The notes below the pieces were generated by a model that was not told the origin of the DNA, searched no databases, and worked only from the letters and a program-made list of their open reading frames with translations. From assembly GCA_028571685.1 (NCBI GenBank), contig CM053140.1:27943501-28007500 (forward strand): 64,000 nt of DNA, read 5' to 3'. Within the stretch, counting starts at the first letter, position 1. Every line of letters begins with the position of its first letter. Below, in pieces: positions 23,481 to 50,379 of this stretch. The DNA comes from Heterohyrax brucei (lineage: Eukaryota > Chordata > Mammalia > Hyracoidea > Procaviidae). The translations under genes were made by a program, and so were the position numbers.

Positions 23481-25213
23481 GTGCAGGTGCCCGGGGTCCC
23501 TGTGTGTTTCGGGTCAGGGTTGGGTCGGGTCTCCTGTGGGCAAAATCTTCAAGTCGGCTTGCGGTGACTGAGGCGCACCCCTACTTCCGGACGTCTTTCG
23601 TCGCGGCTCCCCCTATTATCAACAAGGGGGGATAGGCCCGTTTTGTGCATCCTGGGGGGTCGACTTAGGGTCCTCGGACTCCCTGTGGAGGCCCTCGAGG
23701 TGGTCACGCGGGCAGAGGGCCTGAGGACGCGGCCTCAGGACCCGCACCTGCCGCAGAGCTCACCGCCAGTACGTATGCAGCGGTCCGGATTACGACTTTC
23801 CGCGCTACCGGGACTCGGTGCACAAAGTGACCCAGGCCTTCGCCGCCGCTTCGCGGGAGGTGCTGGCCCTGGAGGCTGAGCTGGCGGGGCCCCGAGCACA
23901 GCCGCTGCTCGCCGGCCACGTGCGAACCCTGCAGCAGCTGGAGCAGACTCGCCTGGCCACGGTGAGCCCCGACCCGACCCTACCTTACCTCTGACTGCAT
24001 CTTTCTCGGACTTAGTTCCTCACAGGCCCTCGTTTCAGAGCAAGTTTTGGAGTTCCCAGGACACACCCACCCTGCCTCAGCCCCAATCCCCAGCCTCAGC
24101 GCTCCTCCAGGATGTCCAGACCCCGCCCCCCGATTCTCGGCCACACCTCTCCCAAGCAACCCCAATCGCAGCCTAGGTTCTAGGCCTGCTCCGCCCCTGT
24201 TATTACTAGGCTCTGCCCCTGACTCTCAGGCCCCATCTTCTTTACCTCCACCGCCAGTCCTTGGCCGAGACTGGCTGTTTGTGCCCCGCCCACATGCAGT
24301 CCTGCCCTGAGGCTCTGCGCTGGGATTGTTCGGTCCCTCCCTCCCTCCCAAGGATAGCCTGCCATGCAAAGCTCCGCCTTTTCTGACCCACCGGTAGCCC
24401 CACCCTGCCCTGCTTGTCTGCGCTGCAGTATCTGGATTTAGGGGAGCAAGACATAGTTTGCTAACGATGACTCCCTCCCACTACCTCTCCCCGCAGGTGG
24501 CCCTGCTGCAGCTGATGGGGGCACCGGAGTTGAGGGGGCAGCAGGATGTCTCCCAGATGCACCAACTGAAGATGAAGTGAGCCTTATCCCCAGAAGGGCC
24601 TTTGCTACACTTGCAGGATACCTTCTGGTTCCCAACCCCAGCTAGGAGTCCCCAGAGCTGGCTCTGACCTCCGGGCTGTAGACTACCCTTAGGGTGTGCA
24701 CACGGAGAGCTCACCTGGTGGCCCAGAACTCACACTCCCACAGGAGACCACAGGCACCCAGTCTGCAGATTCACACCAGCTGCACTTTGGATCCCCCAGG
24801 TCGTACACACAAGGCTGGACATAGTTACCCAGGCCCCACGTCATCATGCACATGCTTCTGCACATTGAGCCTCCCAAGAACACATATGAGCACATGCTCC
24901 GCGCCATGCTTACCCTGAGTTCATGCCTGCATACATAGTCTCCTAAGCACATATTGCATATAGTAGGCTCCCAAGGACATACATGTACACATTTATCCCA
25001 TAAGCTTGCTTGATGACGGTACTGCCTGGAACTGGGAGGCGGGCAGGAGGGCCGGAGCTCACTGCATCCTCCTTGGCTGCACAGCGTCAGCTAATTCGCC
25101 CCATCTGGGTTTTATTTATAGTTCCCATCCGCTCTTGTAGGGTAATTAAAACCATGGAGGCAATCAGCGAGGTTCTCCAGGACCTGAGGTTTGATGCAGA
25201 GTCTGTGGAGTGA
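23212..25213 (+). CDS. REX1BD: REX1BD (C19orf60), required-for-excision-1-B domain protein, 5 exons
   Basis: Exons 23212-23280, 23375-23457, 23757-23961, 24497-24576 and 25141-25213 join in frame to 169 residues. The protein starts [12 protein letters not shown] and ends [14 protein letters not shown]. The start is chosen because MITAE matches the human N-terminus and the codon sits in a CpG island. Residues about 24-160 are the helical REX1-B domain ([17 protein letters not shown]..., then [21 protein letters not shown]). The name comes from a Chlamydomonas DNA-repair locus; the mammalian protein's role is not established. The N-terminal acidic segment appears shorter than the human one, as recalled. 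All introns are GT-AG. The gene ends tail to tail with CRLF1. Confidence 0.94.
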
Positions 25214-25329
25214 TCAGGCTCCCCAGGGATGTGCCAACGCAGATGGGAAACTTGGTGGATGGCGCCTAGCCGGGCCTTACTACCAGTTGGCCGGGTCGTG
25301 CCCTATTAGGCTGCTGACTACTCGCACCC

Positions 25330-25335
25330 AATAAA
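25330..25335 (+). terminator. REX1BD: REX1BD poly(A) signal AATAAA
   Basis: AATAAA sits 116 nt after the REX1BD stop, followed by a T/G-rich stretch (cttctctgtagctgctctgcctt). The convergent CRLF1 signal lies about 300 nt further on. Confidence 0.88.
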
Positions 25336-25630
25336 AACTTCTCTGTAGCTGCTCTGCCTTCTGTGTCTTGGGGTGCTGGGGCAAGCATGTTGAGGAAGGA
25401 GCCCCACAGGACCAGGAATAGCTGGTGGAAGTCTCCTACCCCTTCCTGACTCCCTAAAAACCCATCACTGGTATTTTCAGAATTTCATATCCTGGACAGG
25501 GCCAGTCAGAAGTTGTGGTGGCAGAGGTTCCATCCTCAAAGAGTCTTGAGGACTCTTTTCCCCTTCCCCGAGCCCTGTCATCTGAACCTGGATTCAAAGC
25601 CCCCTACACAATCAGCAACTAAATAATTCA

Positions 25631-25636
25631 TTTATT
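25631..25636 (-). terminator. CRLF1: CRLF1 poly(A) signal (minus strand)
   Basis: TTTATT on the plus strand reads AATAAA on the minus strand, 205 nt beyond the CRLF1 stop codon at 25841. This gives a short 3' UTR ending near 25610-25620. A second weaker TTATTT-type context directly overlaps it (ttcatttattta). Confidence 0.8.
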
Positions 25637-25840
25637 TAGAAAGACTCTTTGATGGGGTGCTTGGTGGGCAGGTATCATGATCCTGCCTCACCCTAGTCAG
25701 CCTGCATCCCCCATACTAGGGCACCCCCCCAGGTTGGCTTCCATAGGGGCCCAAACTATTGTGGCTGTTGGAGCTCCTCAAATGGGTGTTCCCGGACCAT
25801 CAGAATCTTGGGTGGGATTGCAGCCCCAGGGCCCTAGAGT

Positions 25841-36714
<10,874 letters not shown>

Positions 36715-37049
36715 GGGGCTGGCGCTGCCGGGCCGCGGTGGGCGGCGGCGGCGCGGGGCGCAGGAGGGCGCGGGCCGGGCCGCCCGCACGTCGCTGGGCG
36801 CGGGCGCGGAGGCCAGAGCAAGTCTGAGCAGTCGAATTGACAAGGCGCTAATGCGCCTCTGGCCCCGCCCGGCCCCGCCCCCGTCCCGCCCGGCCCCGTG
36901 GGGGGGGCGGTGGCCCCGCACCGGCCTCCCTACAGCTGCCCGCCCGCCCGGGGGCACGGAGTGCCCCGCCCGCCGCCGCGGTCCCGCCGCGCCTCGCGCG
37001 CGCCCCAGCTCGCGGCCCAGAGCCCATCACACCACCCCTATGGTCCTGG

Positions 37050-40000
37050 GACCTTTCTCGCCACCGCGCCAACTCCAGGTCCCCTACCCTCAGTCGAGAC
37101 CCGCATCCCAACCCCATCTCCATGCACCATCCATCACCCCGCACCCTGCGCTCGGCCCGGTGCCCCTCAGAGTCCTGGCGGCCTCCCTTCGCGGGCTGCT
37201 CCTCTTCCCCCCTCCCGGCCCTAGCCTCCTCTTGGCCCCCACCCCAGCCCTGGCCCCGCCCACCACTAAGTGGTCCCTGAGTCCCGCCTCCCCATCTCCA
37301 GCCCCCCCTTCCTCCCCGGGGGCTTGGAAGGCGCCCCCCGCCCGCGCCCTGCGCACAGGTCCCACCGGCCTGGGCCCAGCGCCCCCGCCCCCCGCTCTCA
37401 TCCTGCCTCCCGCGCTTCTCGGCGCTCAGCCTCCGCCGGCTCTCTGCTGGAGGGAAGACCGGGAGAGAGAGGAAGGCACTGAGTCCCGGCTGGCGCCCGG
37501 ACTCGGCTACCCCTCGCGCAGGATCAGTCTGGGTACCCTTAGGAGGGAGCTCCCCTGAGTGCCCCCGTGGGAAACCAACCAGGGCTTGCGGGAGGACTGC
37601 GTCCCTCGCGCGCAGTAGGAGGGTCCCTGAGGGGAAAGACTCCCCGGGATTCTCTTGATTCCACCCCTCCCCACGGAAAAATCCGCTCAGCGGCCCGCGG
37701 GTGGGGTGCGCCACGCCGTGAGTAATCGCTGGGGCGGCCGCCGCCCGACCGACTCCAGGTAACGCGGCCGCCCGGAGCGACACATAGTTTGCCTGCTTTT
37801 GCGCAGGGATCTTTCTCCGCATTATTATTTTTGGCCACCGGTCGGATTTTGGACCCCTCCCGGCCTAGGCGTCTCATCCCCCTCCTTTCCGCCCCCACCC
37901 AACCAGGGCGCCCACGAAAAAAGGGGCTACCGGGTTTGGAGCCTGGAGGACCGCGGGGGCGCCTGGAATGAGATTTGTCGGGCGTTTCAGTCAGGGTTTG
38001 CATCGCAGCCCGCCGCCTCCCCCAAGCCGGGTGAGGGGCGGGGCCGTAATTCTCTCCTTCCTGGGGTTTCCTTAGTGGCTGAGACCCCTTCCCCAAGTCC
38101 CTATGCTGCCAAGTGAGTCAAAAGATCTGGTAAGGTAGAGAAGTCAGAAGTTCTCTTCTAGGTGGATCCCCAGCTCAGACCCCGGACTCGAAACATAAGA
38201 ATAGGAAAGAGAGAATAAGGGGCACAGATACCACCCCATGCGGGCTCTATGGGAGCTGGGGGTCAAGTTGAGGAGACTGCACTGCTGCTTACCGGGCAAG
38301 CCAGGCCTCTCCTGCCTCAGTTTTCCCTTTGCAACTTGAGTGACTCCCAGCCAGCCTGTTAAGTTTCAGTGGGAGAATGCAGTGCAGCAGAAGGCTAGCA
38401 CCGCCTGCTGGACGTTATCATGGGATGAAGTGACTCCTGGGCCTCAGTTTGTTTTCTCTGGAAGATGGGGCCATACCTGTAAAGTGGAGGTGGCAGCTCT
38501 TTGGCGGAATTAGGCTTCTTGCATGTGCTGCCTTTCCTTCTCCACCTCTACCTTTTGGAAACTCTAGTAAGGGCAGGCCTCCTGCTTGGAGGACTTTATC
38601 AAAATCTGGATAAATCTGCTCTCAACAGCTCTGCCCCTCCCCAGTCATTCCTGTCCCTTAAACGGCTCTCCTTCCATCCAGGTGCTCCAAGCAGGGACCT
38701 GGAGGCAAGCATGATGACTCTCCCGTTCTCTCATCCCCTGCTTCAATCCATCAGCAGATCCTGTTGGCTGTGATTCTAAAATGTATCCCGATTCCGGATT
38801 TGGAGCTCCTGACCCTTTCTCCCCGCTTGGCTGCATCCAGGCTCCACTGTCTCTCTCCTGGATGCTGCCCCAGCCTCCTCCTGGCTTCCTAGCTTTTGTG
38901 CAGCCCTCGAAGACTACTTATCAAAGAAGCAAATAAGGGAACCTTCTCCTGGGCCACCCTCTCCCTCCTCTGTCCCTCCTCTTGCTTGCTCTATACCAGT
39001 CACCGTGGTCCCTGCTGGTCCCCCCAAAATCAGGCTTGTTACTGCCATGGAACAAATTAGCTGTTTCCATTCAAGGATGTTGTTCCCCAAATCTTCCTCC
39101 AGGTAGCTCCTTCATCAAGTCAAAGCTCAGAGATCTCCCTCCCAGCCACCTCCACACCTTTCACTTTGTTTCATTGTCTTTGTAACATGCATGGCACTCT
39201 TTTCTTTTTGCACATTTTTTGCTTTAGCCCAGGGAGACCCATGAGTGCTGTGGGACACACCAGAGTTTAATCAACATTTGCAAATGTAACAAAGAGGAAT
39301 TTTCACTTATTCCAAGTAGCAAAAAAGCACAGAGCATGTTTCTAAGGGTCCCAGCAGGCCCTGTGGCAGACCCGCTGAAGGATGCAGGTGAGCAGCCAAC
39401 CCTCTCTGATCCTTACCCACAGAAGTTCTGGATGCTGCTCAGCCCTGCCCTCTGCTGCCCCTTGGGTGACCCTTACCCTCTACCGTAGACTTGAGAGAAA
39501 GCGATTTGACTCACAGAGTTGTACTCTTTCCTGCCCTTAGTGCCCCCAGCGGCTCAAGCCTCCTTCTCCAGTCCCGTTGCCTCTGCCAGCACCGAGAAAC
39601 TTCTGGCAAATATTGACGCAAGTCCTTGAGGTGGCTAGGAATGTTCTGAGGGGCAGATGGAGGGAAGGTGGGAGGGCCCCGTTTCCTCCAGGGGGGCCCT
39701 CATGGGCTAAGGACAGGGTTCTTCCTTAGTCCCGCCCCCTCCACCCAAAGGTTACCTCTGCATGGGAGATCGGGATTGAGTGGGGGTGTCCTTCAGCCCC
39801 AGCACCCTGGCTGTTTCAGGACACTAAGGAAAGATTCTAGACGAGGGAGGGGACAGTCCTTAACAGGACCCTGAGGAGCCACGGGACTGAGAGCCAAAGG
39901 GAGTGAGGTGCCTCTCCCATGCCTAGAGCCTGAACTTGAACCCGGAACCCCCAGGTTGAGATTGAGTATCTTGAGTTCCAGGCCCTCATTTCCAGGAAGG

Positions 40001-40370
40001 GGTCAGTTGAGAGTCTGAATGCCTAGGTCCTGATGGCACCCTAGAAGTGGGGGTTGGGTGGCAGACCCCCCCCTCCCGTCCTGGAGGCTGACAGGGAAAA
40101 GAGGGGCCAGAGGGTGTCCTAAATATGATCTTTCTACACCCTAGAGGCTGAGCCTAGCCGCCCACAAGCCTGGGTGCCAGTCCTTAAGCACCCTGAGCTT
40201 CCGAAATTCAGATCCCTACCACAGGACGCGGTGCTTGGGAACTGAAGCATCCTAGATCCCCGCCAGGGGGAACCGGATGATGGAGACCTGTGTTCCCGGC
40301 CCCTCTGCACCCAGGAGAACCCCGGAGTCTGGGTCCTAGGAGGCGCCAGCTGCGTTTCGGGGGAACAGCT
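37050..40370. other. CRLF1-TMEM59L intergenic region, left part
   Basis: 37050-38050 is the GC-rich shore of the CRLF1 CpG island. 38050-40370 looks like unique sequence with no named repeat, gene or RNA. Long frames here on both strands come from GC content. Confidence 0.45.
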
Positions 40371-40379
40371 GCTGCTGCC

Positions 40380-41720
40380 CCTTCCAGCGCCCCCACACAC
40401 CCAGAGCGCGCGGCGCCGTGGTGCCGCGACGCTTACCCCGGCCTGGACCCGGCTTGGGGGTGGGGGTCAGCGGGGTCGTGGTGAGGGCGGCAAAGGACAA
40501 AGGGCGCTTGTCCGCTGCCCGCCCTGATCTCTGCCGCCGCTTCCCGGACGCCCGGGCCGCCGCTGATTCACACCCAGAGGCCGCTGCACCCCCAGCCTGC
40601 CGCCCCCGGCCGGGCCGCCCCGGGGGGTAGGAAGTGGGGGGGGTGAGGGGCGGCGCCAGTCAACTTTCGCTCTTAAGCCCCGAAGGAATGTCGGCGGATT
40701 TCCTGAAACCCGACCCCGGCCGCCCGGCGGCCCGCCCGCCCCTCACCTGGACCCGCTCCCCCGGGAACAGCAGGAGGGGCGCGGGGGCTCACCTGGGGGG
40801 CCAGGGTCAAGTCCTCCTTCCGCTTACCCCCCCCCCAGCGGCCTCCTGGAGCGGAAAAGGATGGGGGCGGCAATCAAACCCCCTTCCTCCTCTAGAAGAC
40901 CTGGGCCAGCAACCCAACCCCTCCAATCTCAGTTTCCCCTTCTACAAAAGAACGTGGATGTCCCTTTATGCTATTGCGTTTTTTTGCAGTGTTACTTATG
41001 TTTGACGCCCCTTGGCGAAGCTCTGCTGGCCTCTTTGCTTCTCTCGCTTTCTTGGCCTTCTTCGTCTGTCTGGATCTCAGTTTCCTCATCTGTAAACTAC
41101 TATGCTCCCAGTAGCTACCTTACAGAGCCGTTGTAAATTTAAAAAAAAAAAAGCTGAAAAATGCTTTGTTTGGAGTGAATGAATGATTCTTTATCATGGT
41201 AGGCTCAAGTGCACGGGCTCTGGAACGGACATAACGTGTGTGGGTTCATATCTTGGCTCCCAAGAGGTACGAGGGGACCTCAATTTCCCACCTGCGAAAT
41301 GGGGAACAGTATTGGTCATAACACACAGGACTGTTTCCGAAGGCGCGGGCCTGGATCGCGGTGGGCTGGATTCGAGGTTGTCCGTAAACCTTGGCGAGGA
41401 GGCCCCTGGTTGCGGGTCCCGGCGGCCTCCCCCCAGGCGGGATGAGACGGGGAGGGGGAGGGGCTGCGCCGGCATCCAGATGTTCCGGGTCCACCAGAAA
41501 CAGCCGCGGCTGATTAAGCCACGTGGGGGCTGGCCCGGGCCGCTGAGATGAAAGCGCGGCGGCCGGCCCGGAGAGGGGTCGCGCCAGCCCCCAGGGTCCC
41601 CTCCTCCCCTGCCGGAACCTGAGGCGCCCTCTGACCAGCCAACCCCTTGTGGCTGCCGCCGCGTCTGGGAGGGCGGAGCGTACTCTGGGACGCGCTGGCT
41701 GCGGCTCAGCACGGCCTCTG
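40380..41720. promoter_or_regulatory. CpG-rich region without a recognised exon
   Basis: Two CpG-dense blocks (about 40380-40870 and 41330-41720) are separated by AT-richer DNA. Minus-strand donor-like strings lie at about 40432-40438 (GTAAGCG), 40742-40748 (CAG|GTGAGG) and 40787-40793 (CAG|GTGAGC). Confidence 0.4.
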
Positions 41721-42239
41721 CAGGCACCTGTGCCAGGCGCACCAAAGATTGGTGTGTGTGTGAGGTGCTGTTTGCGGAGGACTCAACTTCAGAGGGGCAT
41801 CAGCATTCCGGTGCCTGACGAAGATGAAGCAGGGCCACCCGCGTAACCCAAGGTTCTGCCCGTGGGGCTGCAGGCATCACTGTGGGTATGACAATTCTGG
41901 GGCCAGAAGTGTCCCTGTTCGCCCCCAAGTTTTCCCAGAAAGTTAGGATACTTATTAGCCACTCTTATGTGCAGCTCTGTGCCCCTTCTGGTGCTGGAGA
42001 GTATCATCACCACCACCACCACCAGCCCCCCGACATGAGCCGCGACCAACGCCCTCAGAGAAGGAGCTGGGAGGGCTTTCTGGAGGAAGCCGGCTACTCA
42101 GTCTTTACCACCTCTCTGAGCTGAGCGTCAATGAGAAGGTGTAGCGAAACTTCCCTAGGCCTCCCTTAGCCCCATTCTGAGGTCTGTGGCTACCTCGCCT
42201 CCCCTCTCTGAGTGGCTACAGTTCTGTCCCTCTTCCACA

Positions 42240-42425
42240 ATAAATTCTTTTCTTTCTCAGGGCCTTTTCATGCTGTTCCCTCTGCCTGGATGCTTTTCCC
42301 TTCACTGTCCGCAGAGACCGTTCAGACGTCACTCCTCCTGGCCTCCTTGACCCCTTATGATTGATGAGACCATCCCCCACCGGTTACCCTATTTGATTCC
42401 TTTCCAGCTCTGTGGGTAGACACGG
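42240..42425 (-). repeat. L2-like LINE remnant upstream of TMEM59L
   Basis: 'tctcagggccttttcatgctgttccctctgcctggatgc' is the usual antisense L2 3' phrase. Confidence 0.5.
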
Positions 42426-42480
42426 GTGTCATGGGGCTCTTCGGGCCCAGATGGGACAAATGGGAGGATGGCGTGATTGA

Positions 42481-47095
<4,615 letters not shown>

Positions 47096-47126
47096 GCCCT
47101 GTCCTTGAGGCTGAGTGATAGCCAGA

Positions 47127-47228
47127 GCTCCCTGGGTTAGGGTTGGGGGGCTCCCTGGGTTAGAGTTGGGGGGGCACCCTGAGTTAGGTTGGGAAGCTCC
47201 CTGGGTTAGGGTTGGGGGCTCCTTGGGA
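47127..47228 (+). repeat. 23-bp minisatellite in the TMEM59L 3' UTR, telomere-like G runs
   Basis: About four and a half copies of a 22-23 bp unit, gctccctgggttagggttgg plus g's, start 32 nt after the stop codon. Copies 1, 2 and 4 are nearly identical; copy 3 is diverged. Several units contain GGGTTAGGGTTGGGG. Confidence 0.8.
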
Positions 47229-47577
47229 GGGCCTTATTTGGAACCAGAGTCTGAGGCCGGGTCTCTTTCATCCCAAATCCTTCTCTCTCAGTCCCTCTAG
47301 GCCCTGAGGTACAGGATGCCCTATTTAGGGGGCAGGACCCAACCTGGCTCCTCATACCCCCTCCATACTATTTTTCGTTGTGTATCGTGTGGCTTCCTGA
47401 GTATTTGAACCCAGTCCTGTGCCACCTCCTCCTTCTTGCTCCCTCCCCTCTCAGGAGGGCTGAGGCCACAGGGAGCATTTCCAGCTGGGGACTTTCCCCA
47501 GTTCTCCTGCTTGGCCTTTTGGACCCTAGCCCACATCAGAGTGGGTGGCTGGGGCTGCTGCATGGGGCTGGGGGAGG

Positions 47578-47583
47578 AATAAA
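47578..47583 (+). terminator. TMEM59L: TMEM59L poly(A) signal AATAAA
   Basis: AATAAA in 'gggaggaataaacagtgt' ends a 3' UTR of about 0.5 kb. A T/G-rich element (tctgtctgtctgtctgac) follows at about 47623-47640, as expected downstream of a cleavage site. Confidence 0.88.
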
Positions 47584-47599
47584 CAGTGTATGTATATAA

Positions 47600-48480
47600 A
47601 AGCCGTCTGGAAATGAACCTACTTCTGTCTGTCTGTCTGACTGCACTTGGGGGAGATGTCTAAACAAGGCCATGGTCCCTGCACCTATGGGATCTCTCTG
47701 AGATGGGTGAAGCCTCTGGGACTGCCTGCTGGCACAAAGGGCATGAACCAACTCTTTCCTGGAAGGACACCCCTCTGCTTCCCAACATCCTACTTTCACC
47801 ATAAGGATGTCTCTGGAAAAGGGGCTCATGCCCCTAACTGGACCTCAGTGTCCCTACATTAGATCTTCCACTGAGTGTCTCAGCACTGCCAATGGAGTCT
47901 CTCTCTGTCCTAACATCCTTCCAGTCATCCTTTCCCCATACTTAGCATTGGAGAGTAGTCATGGAGGAGGACCAGCAGACAGTGGCCTTGTCTCCATCCT
48001 TCCTGTCGCTTCTGTAGGCTCCCTGAGACCCTTCCAATGAATCCCCCCTTTTACCTAAAGTTGACCAGAGTTGGTCTCTGCTGCTGGATGCCAGAGATTC
48101 CTGGATGGCATGGACCTTACGTCCTGAGAATTTGGAGTGAGGGGCATAATGGTCCCAACCTATGGGGCCTGGGGTGGGGGTTCTGGGAGGCTCCAAACTG
48201 GTGGAGGCCTGTAAGTGATGAGGAAGGAGTGGATTACAGGGAGCCAGCAGGGCTGGGAATCCACCCCTCCATCCTTTTTTCCACCTGCATTCAGCCACTG
48301 CTGCCACTACCAGGGGATGGGAGAAGGGAGGATGGCCTTCTCCTTCCCTCCCAAAGTGAAGGACCCTGATCCATCAGCTGTGGCTCCACCTCTGAACCTC
48401 CACCCTGGCTAAGGTGACCTTGGTGACCCAAATCTGTCCACACCCTTGAAAGTCATCTCTTTCCATTTCAATATATATGC
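47600..48480. other. Intergenic, downstream of TMEM59L
   Basis: Unique-looking sequence with no recognised gene or repeat. Confidence 0.4.
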
Positions 48481-48489
48481 TTTTAACAT

Positions 48490-49505
48490 CTGGGTTTCTC
48501 CCTTTTTTTTTTATAGTGGAAATATACATACAAAACATATGCCATCACAACGATGTCTACATGTACAGTTCAGTGACATTAACTGCACTCTTCAAGTTTT
48601 GCACCCTTCTCACTATCCTTCTCCAAATCATTCTACCACTGTTAGTATAAACTCATTCCTTCCTAAGCAAACACCTTCCCTTTCCTATTCCCTCTCACCC
48701 CCTGAATGGAAACCCTAGTGGTATAGCGGTTAAGTGCTACATCTGCTAACCAAAAGTTGGCAGTTCAAATCTTCCAGGTGCTCTGTGGGAACTGTATGGG
48801 GCAGTTGTACTCTGACATATAGGATCATATAGGAGTCAGAACAGACTCGATTGCAGTGGCTTTTAGCCCATCCTTGGTATCTTTTAATAAGGCTGGGTTT
48901 CTGTGAATTTGCTTGTTTTATCTAAGAGATACAATAGTTATCCTTTTAAGACTGACTCATTTCACTCCTCGTGACATTTTCTGGGTCACCCTGCATTGTG
49001 GCATGTGTTAGGGCTTCATTTCTCCTTATAATTCCCTAATATAGCACTGTGTGTGTATATCACATGGCGTTTATTGATTCATCTATTGAGGGACGTTGCG
49101 GTTGTGTCCACCCTTTGGCTGTGGTGAAAAGCGCTGGCGTGAACATCGGTGGACAGGCTTCTGTTGACATTCCTGTGTTCCTGATTTTTGGGAAGATACC
49201 TAGAATTAGGATTGTTGGGTCATGTAGTAGTTCTCTGTTCTACCTGCCAAGGAACTGCCAGACTGTTTCCCACAGTAGCTATACCTCTTTTGATTTAATA
49301 TTTTGTGGTAAGATATACATAATGCAAAATGTACCATTTTAACCATTTTTGAGTGTTCAATTCAGTAGTGGTAAATACGTTTACAATGCTGTGTGGCCAC
49401 CACCTCTATTTCCAGATCTTTGTTTTATCACCCTAAACATAAACTCTGTACCCATTGAACTATCACTTATTACTGTCCCCTCCTTCCAGCCCCTGGTAAC
49501 CTCTA
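48490..49505 (-). mobile_element. L1 (L1M-type) 3' end, antisense, split by an AfroSINE
   Basis: 'aatatacatacaaaacatatgcc... cagttcagtgacattaa' and 'gtggtaagatatacataatgc... ctgtacccattgaac' are antisense L1 3' UTR phrases. Two overlapping L1 segments may be present, because similar 3' sequence occurs at both ends. Confidence 0.7.
48708..48864 (+). repeat. AfroSINE inserted in L1
   Basis: 'ggaaaccctagtggtatagcggttaagtgc' to 'gagtcagaacagactcgattgcagtggctttt'. The L1 sequence resumes after it. Confidence 0.85.
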
Positions 49506-49529
49506 TTCTACTTTCTGTCTCTATAAATG

Positions 49530-49962
49530 ACATTGTTAGCAGTCATAGAGTTGGCCCCTGACTCATGGCGACCCTGTACACAACAGAGTGAAATGCTGAC
49601 CAGTCCTGCGCCCTCCCCATGATCAGTTGTGGGTTGAACCATTGGGACCCATAGGGGTTTCATGGGCTGTCTTAATCATCTAGTGCTGCTGTAGCAGAAA
49701 ACACAAATGAATAACTTCAACAAAGAGAGATTTACTCTCTCACACACTAGAAGCCTGGAAGTTCAAATTCAGGACATCACGTCCAAGGGAAGGCTTTCTA
49801 TGGTGGCTCTGGAGGAAGGTCTGCATCATCAGTCTTCTCTTGGACTGGGAGCTTGTCCACATAGGAACCTCAGGTCCAAAGGAAGCTCTCTGCTCCCAGC
49901 ACTGCTTTCTTGGTGGTATGAGGTCCCCATGTCTCTCTGCTGGCTTCTCTCTTTTAAATCTC

Positions 49963-49993
<31 letters not shown>

Positions 49994-50378
49994 GCTTATA
50001 GATCTCATCAGTACAGCTACCACTAATCTATCTCATTATATCATAGTGATAGGATTTATAACACAGGGAAATTGCATCAGATGACAAAATGGTAGACAAA
50101 TCACACAGTACTGAGAATCATGACCTAGCCAAGTTGACAGATATTTTCAATCTGTGACATGGGCTGATACTTGGAAGTGAGTCAGCAGGGCTTTCTTCCT
50201 AGTCTTAGTCTGCAAGCTGCACTGAACCTGCTCTGCATTGTAGTAACACACAGATTTCCCTGGACAGATGGCTGGCAGTTGTGCATGGGGAGCATCGGCC
50301 AGTAACTGAACCTATATCTCCTGCTTGGGTGGTGAGACTTTTACTATTGAACCGTGATTGTCCTGTCTCTATGAAAGT
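49530..50378 (-). repeat. tRNA-Gly-headed SINE, antisense, split by a solo LTR
   Basis: The left part (ttgttagcagtcatagagttgg... gggtttcatgggc) and right part (tcttcctagtcttagtctgcaagctgcactgaacctgctc... ctattgaaccgtgattg) join when the LTR is left out. Confidence 0.8.
49668..50159 (-). mobile_element. ERVL-MaLR-type solo LTR (fossil) with TGGGC target-site duplication
   Basis: The element runs TG...CA with TGGGC on both sides (49663-49667 and 50160-50164), a 5-bp duplication as expected for ERVL/MaLR. The antisense signature is 'ctagtgctgctgtagcagaaaacacaa'. It contains a long A run. It is younger than the SINE it interrupts. No internal region is present. Confidence 0.75.
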
Positions 50379-50379
50379 A

